From Bifidobacterium thermophilum DSM 20210 (GTDB lineage Bacteria; Actinomycetota; Actinomycetes; Actinomycetales; Bifidobacteriaceae): DNA of 40,685 nt. The stretch is from NCBI GenBank assembly GCA_000771265.1, contig JDUB01000022.1, positions 1 to 40,685 on the forward strand. Direction: 5' to 3'. The notes under the pieces were generated by a model. It was given only the letters and a program-made list of their open reading frames with translations, was not told the DNA's origin and did no database searches. Both the position numbers and the translations under genes were made by a program. Below are positions 26,223-35,514 of the stretch, piece after piece (position 1 is the stretch's first letter; each line of letters starts with the position of its first letter).

Positions 26223-27236
26223 ATGTCGGCAATTCTCGAAGGCAAACCGGACAAGCGATTAGCAGTGGTCACGGGACGCGCCTACCCGCAGCTCGCTCAG
26301 GAAACCGCCGAATACCTGGGCACGCATCTGCTGGAGACCACCGCATATGATTTCGCGAACGGCGAGATGTACGTACGGTTCACCGAACCGGTTCGCGGCG
26401 CCGATGTATTCGTTATCCAATCGCATACCGACCCGATTAACAAGTGGCTGATGGAGCAACTCATCATGGTCGACGCGCTCAAACGCGCCTCCGCACGCTC
26501 CATCACCGTGGTCGCGCCGTTCATGGGCTATTCGCGTCAAGACAAGAAGCACCAAGGCCGCGAGCCCATCACCGCGCGCCTGATGTTCGACCTGTTCCGC
26601 ACGGCGGGCGCCGACCGCATCATGACCGTGGACCTGCACGCTTCCCAAGAGCAGGGCTTCTTCAACGGTCCGGTCGATCACCTCACCGCCATGCCGGTGC
26701 TGCTTGACTATGTGCGCAGCTCCATGCCGATGGAGAACGCGACCGTCGTCTCCCCCGACGCCGGGCGTATCAAGGTTTCCGAACAGTGGGCCGCGAAGCT
26801 CGGCGGCCTACCACTCGCGTTCATCCACAAGACCCGCGACACTACGCGCCCGAACCACGCGGTCGCGCACGGCATCATCGGCGAGGTCGAGGGACGCGAT
26901 TGCATCGTCGTCGATGACATGATCGACACCGCCGGCACGATTTGCGAAGCTGTGCGGACGTTGCGCGACGCCGGTGCGAAGAGCGTCACGCTGGTTGCCA
27001 CGCATGGTCTGCTGTCCGGCCCCGCCATCGACCGACTCAAGGACTGCGGGGCGCGCGAAATCGTGCTTATGGACACCGTCCCCGTACCGCAGAGCAAACG
27101 CCTGCCCAATATGACCGTCCTGTCGGTCGCGCCACTGCTGGCCGCCGGCATCCGTTCCGTGTTCGAGTCCGGGTCAGTGACCACGCTGCTCAACGGGCTG
27201 CCTGACGACATGCGCCCACGCAATATCTATGCGTGA
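26223..27236 (+). CDS. prs: Ribose-phosphate pyrophosphokinase
   Basis: This enzyme makes PRPP from ribose-5-phosphate and ATP for nucleotide, His and Trp synthesis. The 337-residue protein from MSAILEGKPDKRL has FANGEMYVRF, FMGYSRQDKKHQGREPITARL (ATP loop), TVDLHASQEQGFF, VVSPDAGR and the PRPP loop VVDDMIDTAGT. GGAAGG precedes the ATG at 26223. A frame start 16 codons upstream lacks homology. It is divergent from the rpsF operon. Confidence 0.95.
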   Translation: MSAILEGKPDKRLAVVTGRAYPQLAQETAEYLGTHLLETTAYDFANGEMYVRFTEPVRGADVFVIQSHTDPINKWLMEQLIMVDALKRASARSITVVAPFMGYSRQDKKHQGREPITARLMFDLFRTAGADRIMTVDLHASQEQGFFNGPVDHLTAMPVLLDYVRSSMPMENATVVSPDAGRIKVSEQWAAKLGGLPLAFIHKTRDTTRPNHAVAHGIIGEVEGRDCIVVDDMIDTAGTICEAVRTLRDAGAKSVTLVATHGLLSGPAIDRLKDCGAREIVLMDTVPVPQSKRLPNMTVLSVAPLLAAGIRSVFESGSVTTLLNGLPDDMRPRNIYA

Positions 27237-27485
27237 TTTACGCATGAACGGACACTTGTAAACGGATGCCTGCGAGCTGATACCTGCGGCAACCGGTTCG
27301 TGCCACCGCAACGACGCGATGGTACGAACTGTGCAAAGCCTTACTGCTGGGCCGAAACCGACCGACCACGATATGAAAACCGGACACTTGCTGAGTATGC
27401 GTTCTGCTAGCATGGCTCGCACACGTACACGACCGAAGGTTCGGGCATTGTACTGCGCAGTTACCCTTGCAATCGAAAGGCCATA

Positions 27486-28580
27486 ATGTCACAGAAAATC
27501 AAGGTCGGCATTCTCGGCGCAACCGGCATGGTCGGGCAACGCTTCGTCACCCTGCTCGAAAACCACCCGTGGTTCGAGCTGGTCACGCTCGCTGCATCGG
27601 CGCACAGCGCCGGCAAGACCTACGAAGAGGCTGTCGGCGGGCGTTGGAAGATGGAAACCCCGATGCCGCAGTTCGTCAAGTCCATGGTTGTCAAGGATGT
27701 GGCGGATGTCGAAGGCGTCTCCGCGGATGTGGATTTCCTGTTCTCCGCAGTCAACATGCCGAAGGACGAGATTCGCGCAATCGAGGAACAGTACGCGAAG
27801 ACCGAAACCCCGGTGGTGTCCAATAACAGCGCGCACCGCTGGACGCCGGACGTGCCGATGGTCGTGCCGGAAATCAATCCGCAGCATTTCGACGTGATCA
27901 AGTACCAGCGCAAGCGTCTGGGCACCACGCGCGGCTTCATCGCCGTCAAGCCGAACTGCTCAATCCAAGCGTATACGCCGGCTCTCGCCGCATGGAAGGA
28001 ATTCGAGCCGCACGAGGTCATCGTCAGCACGTATCAGGCGATTTCCGGCGCCGGCAAGACCTTCAAGGACTGGCCGGAAATGGTCGGCAACATTATCCCG
28101 TACATCGCGGGCGAAGAAGCGAAATCCGAGAAGGAGCCGCTCAAGGTCTTCGGCCACGTCGATGACGCGACCGGCCAGATTGTGCCGTTCGAAGGCCCGC
28201 TGCGCATCACCTCACAGTGCATCCGCGTGCCTGTGCTCAACGGTCACACGTCCACCGTGTTCATCAACTTCGGCAAGGACCCGTCCAAGGAGGAGCTCGT
28301 TGACCGTCTCGTGAACTACACGAGCGAAGCCGCCAAACTCGGCCTGCCGCACGCGCCGAAGCAGTTCATCCAGTACCTCACCGAGGACGACCGTCCGCAG
28401 GTGAAGCTGGATGTCGATTACGAGGGCGGCATGGGTATCTCCATCGGCCGCTTGCGCCCGGATTCGATTTTCGATTGGAAGTTCGTCGGACTCGCGCACA
28501 ACACACTGCGCGGTGCGGCCGGCGGCGCGCTTGAATGCGCTGAGATGCTGCACGCGCTCGGCTATATCGAAGCGAAGTAA
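27486..28580 (+). CDS. asd: Aspartate-semialdehyde dehydrogenase
   Basis: Reduces aspartyl-phosphate to aspartate semialdehyde for Lys, Thr, Met and diaminopimelate synthesis. Of 364 residues, the NADP motif is GILGATGMVGQRF (8-20), the catalytic Cys158 is in KPNCSIQAY, and His254 is in VLNGHTSTVF. The KPNCS sequence places it in the fungal/archaeal-type Asd subfamily. GAAAGG precedes the ATG. It is convergent with the two aspartate-kinase genes of the same pathway, separated by phased array locus 3. Confidence 0.94.
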   Translation: MSQKIKVGILGATGMVGQRFVTLLENHPWFELVTLAASAHSAGKTYEEAVGGRWKMETPMPQFVKSMVVKDVADVEGVSADVDFLFSAVNMPKDEIRAIEEQYAKTETPVVSNNSAHRWTPDVPMVVPEINPQHFDVIKYQRKRLGTTRGFIAVKPNCSIQAYTPALAAWKEFEPHEVIVSTYQAISGAGKTFKDWPEMVGNIIPYIAGEEAKSEKEPLKVFGHVDDATGQIVPFEGPLRITSQCIRVPVLNGHTSTVFINFGKDPSKEELVDRLVNYTSEAAKLGLPHAPKQFIQYLTEDDRPQVKLDVDYEGGMGISIGRLRPDSIFDWKFVGLAHNTLRGAAGGALECAEMLHALGYIEAK

Positions 28581-28719
28581 GACCAGCGTCGGCGAGCGTT
28601 GAGAGCAGGTGGACGTCTGTCGGCTGTTGCAGTCCAGCTGCGATGACGGTTGCCGACAATAATGAAGATTCAGTAGCGACGATTGCTGACAGCGGTAACG
28701 GCGGTATTCGTCTTCTCAC

Positions 28720-29028
28720 GTATGTCACGGCATACGCGGGCGGGCGGATACCGCCGTTTGTTGTTGCTACAGCTTGTCCATTCGATCAGTTGCGCATGCC
28801 GAGACATACACAACGCAACGCATACGCCAACATTCTGCCACCCAGCGACCCGTGCGTTTGAATCGTGTATGCCGTGACATACGTCATACGCCAAATGCGG
28901 CAACGTCCGCCGCATTGGTACGTCAAACCACCCGGTCACGCATGCCAAGACATACACGACGCGACACATACGGCAACGTCCACCACCCAACAGCCCGTTC
29001 CGTCTAAATCACGCATGCCGTGACATAC
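28720..29028. repeat. Phased dyad array, locus 3 (five units, 73-bp period)
   Basis: Cores are 28720-28735 GTATGTCACGGCATAC, 28794-28809 GCATGCCGAGACATAC, 28867-28882 GTATGCCGTGACATAC, 28940-28955 GCATGCCAAGACATAC and 29013-29028 GCATGCCGTGACATAC. Distances are 74, 73, 73 and 73 bp. Units 2 and 4 are also similar over most of the interval (ACAACG then ACGCCAAC or ACGGCAAC, CCACCCA, CCCGT, AAATC), so the whole 73-bp unit is duplicated, with the dyad best conserved. Confidence 0.85.
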
Positions 29029-29119
29029 ACGACGGGCAGAACACACCCGACGCGTCAGACACACCAGACAATCCTCAACATCCACCCCCAACGACACACA
29101 ATCCCAAACCACAACAGGA

Positions 29120-29156
29120 AAGGCCCGCCGCCGGCATACAACCGACAACGGGCCTT
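29120..29156 (-). terminator. Terminator after the aspartate-kinase regulatory gene
   Basis: AAGGCCCG (29120-29127) pairs with CGGGCCTT (29149-29156) around a 21-base loop. On the minus strand it ends with TTTCCTGTTGTGG. It lies 77 bp past the lysC regulatory-gene stop and could also stop transcripts from asd. Confidence 0.7.
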
Positions 29157-29232
29157 CGCCCCATCTACACCCTGCCGCCCCGAGGCAGGAGCATCACCGA
29201 GTTTGCGGCTCAGCAGCTCACAGCCCGGCGAT

Positions 29233-29799
29233 TCAGCGACCGGTGCCGCCGTAGACCACGGCCTCCACCTGATCGGCGTCGAGGCCGTAGGCGGTGTGTA
29301 GCGCACGCACCGCATCATCGAGCTGGTCGAGCGGGACCAAAGCCGCGATGCGGATTTCGGACGTGGAAATCATCAGCACGTTGATGCCCGCGTCGCTCAG
29401 CGCATTGAAGAACTTTGCGGCCAAACCAGCGTGCGTCTTCATACCCACGCCGACCACAGCGACCTTGCCGACGCTCTTGTTGACGTCGAAGGACTGGTAG
29501 CCGAGCTCGTCATGCTTGTTCTGCAGCAAATCCTGCACCTGCTTGACGGCGGTTTCCGGGACGGTGAAGGAGATATCGGCGGTGCCGGTGGAGGCGCTGG
29601 CCTGCACGATCATGTCCACGTTCACGCCGACTTCAGCGAGCTTGGTGAACACCTTCGCGGCCATGCCGGGCTCGTTCGGCACGCGGCGCACGGTGACCAG
29701 CGCCTCGCTGCGGTCGTGCGCGACACCGGAGATGACCGGGGTCTCGGGACCGAGGTCGGGGAACAGGTCGCCCATGGATTTGTTATCGTTCTCGTTCAT
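29233..29799 (-). CDS. Aspartate kinase regulatory (beta, ACT-domain) subunit, separate gene
   Basis: This is the two-ACT-domain regulatory half of aspartate kinase, which binds the feedback inhibitors (Lys/Thr). The 188-residue protein contains SGVAHDRSEALVTVRRVPNEPGMAAKVFTKLAEVGVNVDM (first ACT) and VGKVAVVGVGMKTHAGLAAKFFNALSDAGINVLMISTSEIRIAALV (second ACT), ending VYGGTGR. It corresponds to the C-terminal part of a one-piece actinobacterial enzyme. GAGGAAAC precedes the ATG, so it has its own initiation site. It lies 108 bp after the catalytic gene, on the same strand. Confidence 0.88.
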   Translation of the reverse strand: MNENDNKSMGDLFPDLGPETPVISGVAHDRSEALVTVRRVPNEPGMAAKVFTKLAEVGVNVDMIVQASASTGTADISFTVPETAVKQVQDLLQNKHDELGYQSFDVNKSVGKVAVVGVGMKTHAGLAAKFFNALSDAGINVLMISTSEIRIAALVPLDQLDDAVRALHTAYGLDADQVEAVVYGGTGR

Positions 29800-29907
29800 T
29801 GTTTCCTCGAATCAGTGCAACTTGCGGTTGTGTTGCGGACAGTTGTGTTGGTATGGATATGTCGTGTGTCGTGCGCCTTGCATAGGCGCCCCGGAATCCT
29901 CCGGATG

Positions 29908-30678
29908 CTATTTGCGCGTAAGGTTCGGCACCGATGCGGGACTGACGCCCTCGGGCAGAATCAGCGTGCCGTTGCGGTGGGAGAAGGAGCTGCGCACATG
30001 CAGCGGCATGCCGAAGCGCTGCGCGTATTCGACGCAACGCAGGGCGAGCACCTTGGAACCGCAGGATGACATTTCAAGCATGGATTCGTAATCGATGACC
30101 GGGATGCGGCGGGCGGTCGGGACGATACGCGGGTCGGCGGTGAATACGCCGTCAACGTCGGTGTAAATCTCGCACACGTCAGCACCAAGCGCAACAGCCA
30201 AGGCGACAGCAGATGTGTCGGAACCGCCGCGGCCGAGCGTGGTGGCGTCGCCGTCCTCATTGATGCCCTGGAAGCCTGCGACGATGGCAACGCTTCCCTT
30301 CTCAAGCGCATGGCGGACACGGTCAGGCTTGACGGCGCGAATATGCGCCGCGCCGAACCGTGCGTCCGTCATGAAACCGGCCTGGGACCCGGTGAACGAG
30401 TACGCATGGGAACCGGCGGAGTGAATCGCCATGGACAGCAGGCTCATAGAGATACGCTCGCCTGCGGTCATGAGCATGTCCATTTCACGGGCCGGCGGGG
30501 TCGAATCGATGCTCATCGCCTGGTCGATGAGGTCATCGGTGGTGTCTCCCATAGCCGAAACCACTACAGCGACGTCGTTGCCAGCGTTTTTCGTTTCGAT
30601 GATGCGCTTGGCAACACGCTTGATCGAGTCAGTATCGGCGACCGAGGAGCCGCCGTACTTCTGCACGATAAGAGCCAC
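29908..30678 (-). CDS. lysC: Aspartate kinase catalytic (alpha) subunit
   Basis: Catalyses aspartate phosphorylation, the first step to Lys, Thr, Met and DAP. The 256-residue protein has [11 protein letters not shown] (catalytic N-terminus), [58 protein letters not shown] and [14 protein letters not shown]. It ends soon after GTLILPEG, where the ACT domains begin in other bacteria. The start is GTG at 30678 with AGGA upstream. The frame is open farther, but that sequence is unrelated. It lies 135 bp downstream of recR, and a TATAAT (30737-30742) suggests its own promoter. Confidence 0.88.
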   Translation of the reverse strand: MALIVQKYGGSSVADTDSIKRVAKRIIETKNAGNDVAVVVSAMGDTTDDLIDQAMSIDSTPPAREMDMLMTAGERISMSLLSMAIHSAGSHAYSFTGSQAGFMTDARFGAAHIRAVKPDRVRHALEKGSVAIVAGFQGINEDGDATTLGRGGSDTSAVALAVALGADVCEIYTDVDGVFTADPRIVPTARRIPVIDYESMLEMSSCGSKVLALRCVEYAQRFGMPLHVRSSFSHRNGTLILPEGVSPASVPNLTRK

Positions 30679-30736
30679 GATTGTCCTATCTTCTCTAAAG
30701 GAATGTCCTGCGCTCGTATTGTACGCAAGTGAGACG

Positions 30737-30742
30737 ATTATA
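30737..30742 (-). promoter_or_regulatory. Putative -10 of the lysC promoter
   Basis: TATAAT on the minus strand, 59 bp upstream of the lysC GTG, within CTCGTATAATCG. No clear -35 is seen at 17 bp, so this is weak. Confidence 0.35.
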
Positions 30743-30813
30743 CGAGTCACGCAATCCGGCAGGATACCCGGTGACCAGCATACGGAACGGCATGATGGCA
30801 AGGTTTTTGCGCA

Positions 30814-31416
30814 TTACGCCTCACGTCTGCCGGCGAGTGCCCGGCCGAGGGTGATTTCGTCCGCGTATTCGAGGTCGCTGCCGACGGGCAGGCCGCTGGC
30901 GAGCCGGGTGACTTTGATGCCGAGCGGCGACAGCAGACGGCTGAGGTAGCTGGTGGTCGCCTCCCCTTCGATATTCGGGTCGAGAGCGAGGATAATCTCC
31001 TTGATGTCCGGGTTTTGCAGGCGCTCGAGCAGTTTGGGGATGTTGAGGTCCGCCGGGCCGACGTTGGCCATCGGGTTGATGGCGCCGCCGAGCACGTGGT
31101 ACAGGCCGTGGTATTCGCGGGTGCGTTCGATGCTCATCACATCCTTGGGCTCTTCGACCACGCAGATCATAGACTGGTCTCGCCTAGGATCGGAGCAAAT
31201 CGGGCAGGGGCTGGTCTCGCACACGTTGCCGCACACGTCGCAGAATCGCACTTTTTCTTTGACGTCGGCGATCGCCTCGACCAGGTTGCGCACCTCGTCG
31301 TCGTTAGCGGACAGCAGATAAAAAGCGATGCGTTGCGCGCCTTTGGGGCCGATGCCGGGAAGTTTGGCGAATGCGTCGATCAGACGTTGGATCGCACCGT
31401 CATATGCCAATGCCAT
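30814..31416 (-). CDS. recR: Recombination protein RecR
   Basis: RecR acts with RecF/RecO to load RecA at gaps. The 200-residue protein has the helix-hairpin-helix [17 protein letters not shown] (19-35), a zinc finger (FCDVCGN, CPICSD; Cys59, 62, 71, 74), and the TOPRIM domain ([30 protein letters not shown]). AAGGAG precedes the ATG. It follows dnaX by 107 bp, as in many bacteria. Confidence 0.95.
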   Translation of the reverse strand: MALAYDGAIQRLIDAFAKLPGIGPKGAQRIAFYLLSANDDEVRNLVEAIADVKEKVRFCDVCGNVCETSPCPICSDPRRDQSMICVVEEPKDVMSIERTREYHGLYHVLGGAINPMANVGPADLNIPKLLERLQNPDIKEIILALDPNIEGEATTSYLSRLLSPLGIKVTRLASGLPVGSDLEYADEITLGRALAGRREA

Positions 31417-31523
31417 TGTTGGGCTCCTTTTACGATAAATCTGCCGATTGAGCGGGTGCCCCGCCGAATCCCGGCGATATACGCCGGTCAGGCGATTGCG
31501 GGGTTCTGCATGCTATCCGCCTG

Positions 31524-34439
31524 TTATTTCTGGGACGAAGCATCCATGTCGTTGTGACGGTTCGGCGGCTGAAGGTTCTTCGGATTCTTCGGGTCGTCGG
31601 GGGCGAATTGCTCGACCGTTTTCACTTCGAAGAGTTCTTTGAGCTCTTCGACGCTGAGTGCCGTGGCGGTTCCAAGTGATTCGTCGTTAAGCGAGTACTC
31701 GTCTTCCTCCGGGGGAACTTGCGGGCCGCCCGACGCACCGGAGTACGGCTGCGGGTTGTGTGCGCCGAGGTCGCCCGGCTGCTGGGCCCAGGGGTCGTCC
31801 TGCAGCTCCACCGGTTCCGGATAGTCCTGCGGCTCCGCGGTCTGTGCTCCTGCTGCCGGCATGGAACCCCATACATCGCCTTCGCCCTGACGCACCAGGG
31901 TCCGGGGATTGCTCCGGGTTGCCGAGCCTGATTGCACGGCGGACGGCATCGTCGGCGTAGCTTGCCCGGCGGGCGTCGCGGATGCATTCGACGCGTCCGG
32001 TGCAGCTGAAACGGCCGGAGCGGAGGAAGCAGCTGAAGCTGTCGGTGTCGCAGTCGTGGCAGGTGTCGCCCACGGATCGATGCCATCGCTGATGTCCGGC
32101 ACTGCCACATGCTTGCCGTGATGCGGCTGCGCGGCGCTCTGGCCGACCCTGCTGCTCTGGTCGACCAGGTTTGACGGGGATTTGCCACCCGCAGACGGCA
32201 CCGAACCATTGTCTCCTGTCGGCTTGTGCACCGGCAAAGGCTGCAGCCACGGGTCATCCTCGGCAAATGTCGCATCTACGGACGCGATTGGCCCAGAACC
32301 CGCCAGAATCATGGAGGGGGCGGGCGCGACGGACGTCATCGCGGGCGGAGTCATCATAGCCGTCGGCGCTGCGACCGCCGCCGCTTGGGCGCTTCCCCGT
32401 CCTCGGTGGCTGGGGTCGTCGGCGTCCTGCGTGTCATCGCCGGACTGCCCCGGAGTCTTCGCCTCCTTGCCAGTCGGACCGGTATGGATGCCGACAGTCA
32501 CCGCGGTAAGGGTGGCTGCGCTTTGTTTCGCTTTCGCGAGCGCAATTTCACGTTTGACCTGGCTGACCTGCTCGGGCGACATGCGTCTGATGGATTCTAC
32601 GGTTTCCCCGTTCGCTGCGGTCGGCGTAGGTGAAATGCGCGCGCCATCGCCGAAGATTTCCTTGACGATGTCCTGCACCACGACAGCCGCTTTCTTGCCG
32701 TCATACGCTTCATCTGACGACACTGCAAGCGCGAAGGCGTGCTGGTCGATGGGCTTGGCGAAAGTCATGAGGAGCTTGGATTTCCCGGCGGGACCGGCGA
32801 TGAGCCGGACGGACGGCACCCGCTGTTGGTCAACGTATTCGCGGATATCCGACGGCAACTTGGTCAGAACGGCCTGCCAACGTTCCTCGACACTGCGGGC
32901 ATCCTGCGGCTCAGGCATGGCGGGTGCGGCCGCGCCGTCAGCGTGCGGGACCTGATTGCTTCCAGCGGTCGGCGGCATTGCGGGTGCACCGGCCTGCTGT
33001 GCGGCGGGTACAGCAGACGCCTGCACGCCGTCGGCTTGCGTACCGGATGTACCGGATGTCTGTGTTTCCGTCGTCCGCACGCCTGTCACAGCATGGTCCG
33101 GCAATGGCGCGGCAGGGGCCTGCTGGCGTGCTGCCGCCTGAGTGTCTGCATTGCTTGCCGGTTGCGCGGCAGTGTTGCCTGACGCGGCAGTCTGGGCTTG
33201 CCCCCTGCGCTTGTTGCGGGTCGAATCGATGAAACCGCTGTGCATCGGGGGATTGCCGGCGCGCTGCTGTACCGTGGCACCGGATTGGGCCGTCATATTC
33301 GCCGAAGACGTGGCTGACGGACCGAATACGCTTTCCTCACGGCCTGCCAGCAGGCGGGCGACCAGCAGTTCCAGACGCATACGGGGCGACGTGGCACCGC
33401 TCATCGTGCCGAGCGTGTCGTTAATCGTGTCGGCAATGGATGTCAGCGAGCGCAATCCCAGGGCGGACGCCTGCCGGTGCAAATCGGCGATATCCTCGAC
33501 TGCCGCATCGTCGCTGAGCACACTTTCCGCACGGTCTCCACCCAAAGTGAGCACCAGAAGATCGCGCACACGCGCCAGCAGATCTTCCACGAAACGTCGT
33601 GGCTCGAATCCGCCGACCACAACCTTCTGCACGACCCCATACAGCTGTTCACCGTTGCGGTCGATAATCGCGTCAATCGCCTCTCCAATCAGAGAATCCG
33701 GGGTAAATCCGAGCAGTGCAACCGCCGAATCATGGGAAATGACGCCATGCTCAGAACCCACCATCAGCTGGTCGAGCACCGACAGGGTGTCACGTACGGA
33801 GCCACCGCCCGCGCGCATGGCGAGCTTGAGCACGCCTGGCTCCGGCTTGATCTGCTCTTTCTCGCAGATTCCCTCGAGGTACGGGCCCATGATTTCGGGC
33901 GGGACCAAGCGGAACGGGTAATGGTGGGTGCGGGAGCGAATCGTGCCGATCACCTTGTCCGGTTCCGTCGTGGCGAAGATGAACATGACATGTTCCGGCG
34001 GTTCCTCAACGATTTTGAGCAGCGCGTTGAACCCCTGCTGGGTGACCATATGCGCTTCGTCGAGGATAAAGATCTTGTACCGGTCGCGAGCGGGCGCGAA
34101 GCCTGCGCGTTCACGCAGTTCGCGGGCATCATCGACACCGTTGTGGCTTGCGGCGTCGATTTCCACGACGTCGATGGACCCCGGTCCTCCTGTGGCGAGA
34201 TCCTTGCAGCTCGGGCATTCACCGCACGGATGAGACGTGGGGCCTTTCGCGCAGTTGACGCATCGCGCGAGAATACGAGCGGAACTAGTTTTGCCGCATC
34301 CGCGCGGCCCGGAGAACAGGTACGCATGGGTGAGCCTGTTCTGGTCAAGCGCCCGGCTGAGCGGTACGGTCACCTGATCCTGTCCGATGACCCCGTCGAA
34401 CGTATCGGGACGATACCGTCGATACAATGCCAACGCCAT
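31524..34439 (-). CDS. dnaX: DNA polymerase III subunits gamma/tau, with a long low-complexity C-terminus
   Basis: Clamp-loader ATPase of the replicative polymerase. The 971-residue protein starts MALALYRRYRPDTFDGVIGQ and has Walker A GPRGCGKT (44-51), four zinc Cys (63, 72, 75, 78), a DEAHM Walker B and an IRSRTHHYPF sensor. After about residue 370 it is dominated by Ala/Pro/Thr/Gln-rich low-complexity sequence, with one folded-looking island (RWQAVLTKLPSDIREYVDQQRV... LLMTFAKPIDQHAFALAVSSDEAYD), probably the tau region that contacts the polymerase. AAGGAG precedes the ATG at 34439; eight upstream codons are not part of it. Confidence 0.93.
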   Translation of the reverse strand: MALALYRRYRPDTFDGVIGQDQVTVPLSRALDQNRLTHAYLFSGPRGCGKTSSARILARCVNCAKGPTSHPCGECPSCKDLATGGPGSIDVVEIDAASHNGVDDARELRERAGFAPARDRYKIFILDEAHMVTQQGFNALLKIVEEPPEHVMFIFATTEPDKVIGTIRSRTHHYPFRLVPPEIMGPYLEGICEKEQIKPEPGVLKLAMRAGGGSVRDTLSVLDQLMVGSEHGVISHDSAVALLGFTPDSLIGEAIDAIIDRNGEQLYGVVQKVVVGGFEPRRFVEDLLARVRDLLVLTLGGDRAESVLSDDAAVEDIADLHRQASALGLRSLTSIADTINDTLGTMSGATSPRMRLELLVARLLAGREESVFGPSATSSANMTAQSGATVQQRAGNPPMHSGFIDSTRNKRRGQAQTAASGNTAAQPASNADTQAAARQQAPAAPLPDHAVTGVRTTETQTSGTSGTQADGVQASAVPAAQQAGAPAMPPTAGSNQVPHADGAAAPAMPEPQDARSVEERWQAVLTKLPSDIREYVDQQRVPSVRLIAGPAGKSKLLMTFAKPIDQHAFALAVSSDEAYDGKKAAVVVQDIVKEIFGDGARISPTPTAANGETVESIRRMSPEQVSQVKREIALAKAKQSAATLTAVTVGIHTGPTGKEAKTPGQSGDDTQDADDPSHRGRGSAQAAAVAAPTAMMTPPAMTSVAPAPSMILAGSGPIASVDATFAEDDPWLQPLPVHKPTGDNGSVPSAGGKSPSNLVDQSSRVGQSAAQPHHGKHVAVPDISDGIDPWATPATTATPTASAASSAPAVSAAPDASNASATPAGQATPTMPSAVQSGSATRSNPRTLVRQGEGDVWGSMPAAGAQTAEPQDYPEPVELQDDPWAQQPGDLGAHNPQPYSGASGGPQVPPEEDEYSLNDESLGTATALSVEELKELFEVKTVEQFAPDDPKNPKNLQPPNRHNDMDASSQK

Positions 34440-34560
34440 GTCCAACTCCTTCATAGGCCGCAAACGTGCCCTACAAGCATACGCGGCGCAGGCTACCGCA
34501 CCGCGACCACCAGTGTCCCTTTCACCAATCTAGCGTTGCGGCAGAACACGCCACACCGCC

Positions 34561-34962
34561 TCACCCACAGGCCACGGGTCCGGCGCGAGAGGTTTTCATA
34601 ATCACCATGCCGAAACCCTGCCGGTATTCGTAGCGCACGCTCACTGTGACGTCCTCGCCATCAACTGTGCAAGCCGCGACACCAGCCCCATCGGCGCGAA
34701 CGACACGCCCTGCCACCGCGCATGGGTCGCGATGGCCTTCACTCAGCGCCACTGCGGCGGACACCGCAGCATCATCAGCCCACGATCTGACACGATTGCT
34801 GGTGATTCTCGCATGGCCGACGCCGGCGGCGGCAAGCACCGCTACACATGCGACGGATATGATCATCACCATGAGCACCACCGCCGACCCCTGTTCGCGG
34901 GATGGAGAGGATTCGCGGGATCCATGGGGCTCACAGGTTGTATGGCGGCGAACACCGGTCAC
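34561..34962 (-). CDS. TadF-like secreted/pilus-associated protein
   Basis: A 133-residue protein with one membrane segment (EQGSAVVLMVMIISVACVAVLAAAGVGHA) followed by an external part with three Cys. The hydrophobic start resembles a TadE/TadF or Rv3654c-type pilin-like protein but lacks the usual Glu at +5. The GTG start at 34962 overlaps the previous stop by four bases (GTGA) with GGAG upstream. The longer frame reaching 35202 encodes unrelated Arg/Gly-rich sequence. It is the last gene of the flp transcription unit. Confidence 0.68.
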   Translation of the reverse strand: MTGVRRHTTCEPHGSRESSPSREQGSAVVLMVMIISVACVAVLAAAGVGHARITSNRVRSWADDAAVSAAVALSEGHRDPCAVAGRVVRADGAGVAACTVDGEDVTVSVRYEYRQGFGMVIMKTSRAGPVACG

Positions 34963-35513
34963 GAGGACGCTCCGCTCGCAGACCCATGCACCGATGCCGG
35001 CAAGACGCTGCTCATCCCGGACACAACCGGGCACTGCGTGTGCACAGTGACCAGTCCCCCATCCTCCGAGATTGTGGCCGTAGCGTCTTTCCCCGCGACC
35101 GCGGCAACAGCCGTCGATGCGATGTTCCGCGCCTGTTCGCCGTGCGCAGGCACCCGGGCGACCACCACTTCGCGAACAGCTGAAGATGCCGCGTCCTGAC
35201 ACGCCATCGACGTGGTCACCACATGCGTCAGCGAGAGCAACATCGCCATGAGCACCGCCGCGACGGGAAGCACCATCGCGAATTCCGCGGTGATGGCACC
35301 CCGCTGCCCATGTTGTTCAGGGGCATGAGAACGGCCTCGCACGGTACCGGATTCCCCCGGCCACTGTTCCCCCGACAACCGAGTGGGCCATGCCGCCGAC
35401 ATGCCGAATCCCCCATCGGCATTTCTGCGAGCGCCCGATGCGCCGTTCATCCCCTGCACGGCGCCGTGGCTTCCGGCTTCCCTCATGCGGGGCCGTTCAC
35501 ATGCGTATCCCAT
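34959..35513 (-). CDS. TadE-like minor pilin
   Basis: A 184-residue protein with the pseudopilin motif RGAITAEFAMVLPVAAVLMAMLLS (Gly cleavage site, Glu at +5) at about residues 70-95, a type IVb processing signal. An external domain follows (VREVVVARVPAHGEQARNIASTAVAAVAG). The 70-residue leader before the signal is long; internal starts (Met38 or a later GTG) are possible. I keep the ATG at 35513 because AAGG lies upstream and it starts 1 bp after the flp stop. It works with flp in the Tad pilus. Confidence 0.75.
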   Translation of the reverse strand: MGYACERPRMREAGSHGAVQGMNGASGARRNADGGFGMSAAWPTRLSGEQWPGESGTVRGRSHAPEQHGQRGAITAEFAMVLPVAAVLMAMLLSLTHVVTTSMACQDAASSAVREVVVARVPAHGEQARNIASTAVAAVAGKDATATISEDGGLVTVHTQCPVVSGMSSVLPASVHGSASGASS

Positions 35514-35514
35514 T

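Larger units (their letters stand above)
28581..29232. other. Intergenic region between asd and lysC with array locus 3
   Basis: This 652-bp convergent gap contains an AGCGTCGG element (28585-28600), five phased array units (28720-29028), a C/A-rich tract (about 28960-29118) and a hairpin terminator (29120-29156). Frames in it are low-complexity and overlap the repeats; I call no gene. Confidence 0.6.

Noticed and set aside
29800..29907. Frameshift explanation for the split aspartate kinase
   Set aside because: Both parts have their own start with a ribosome binding site, the break falls between domains, and the gap is 108 bp, which a single indel would not produce.
33606..33620. tRNA-like T-loop words (GGCTCGAATCC and similar)
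   Set aside because: They lie within dnaX or other coding sequence, without a matching acceptor stem or anticodon arm. No tRNA gene was found.
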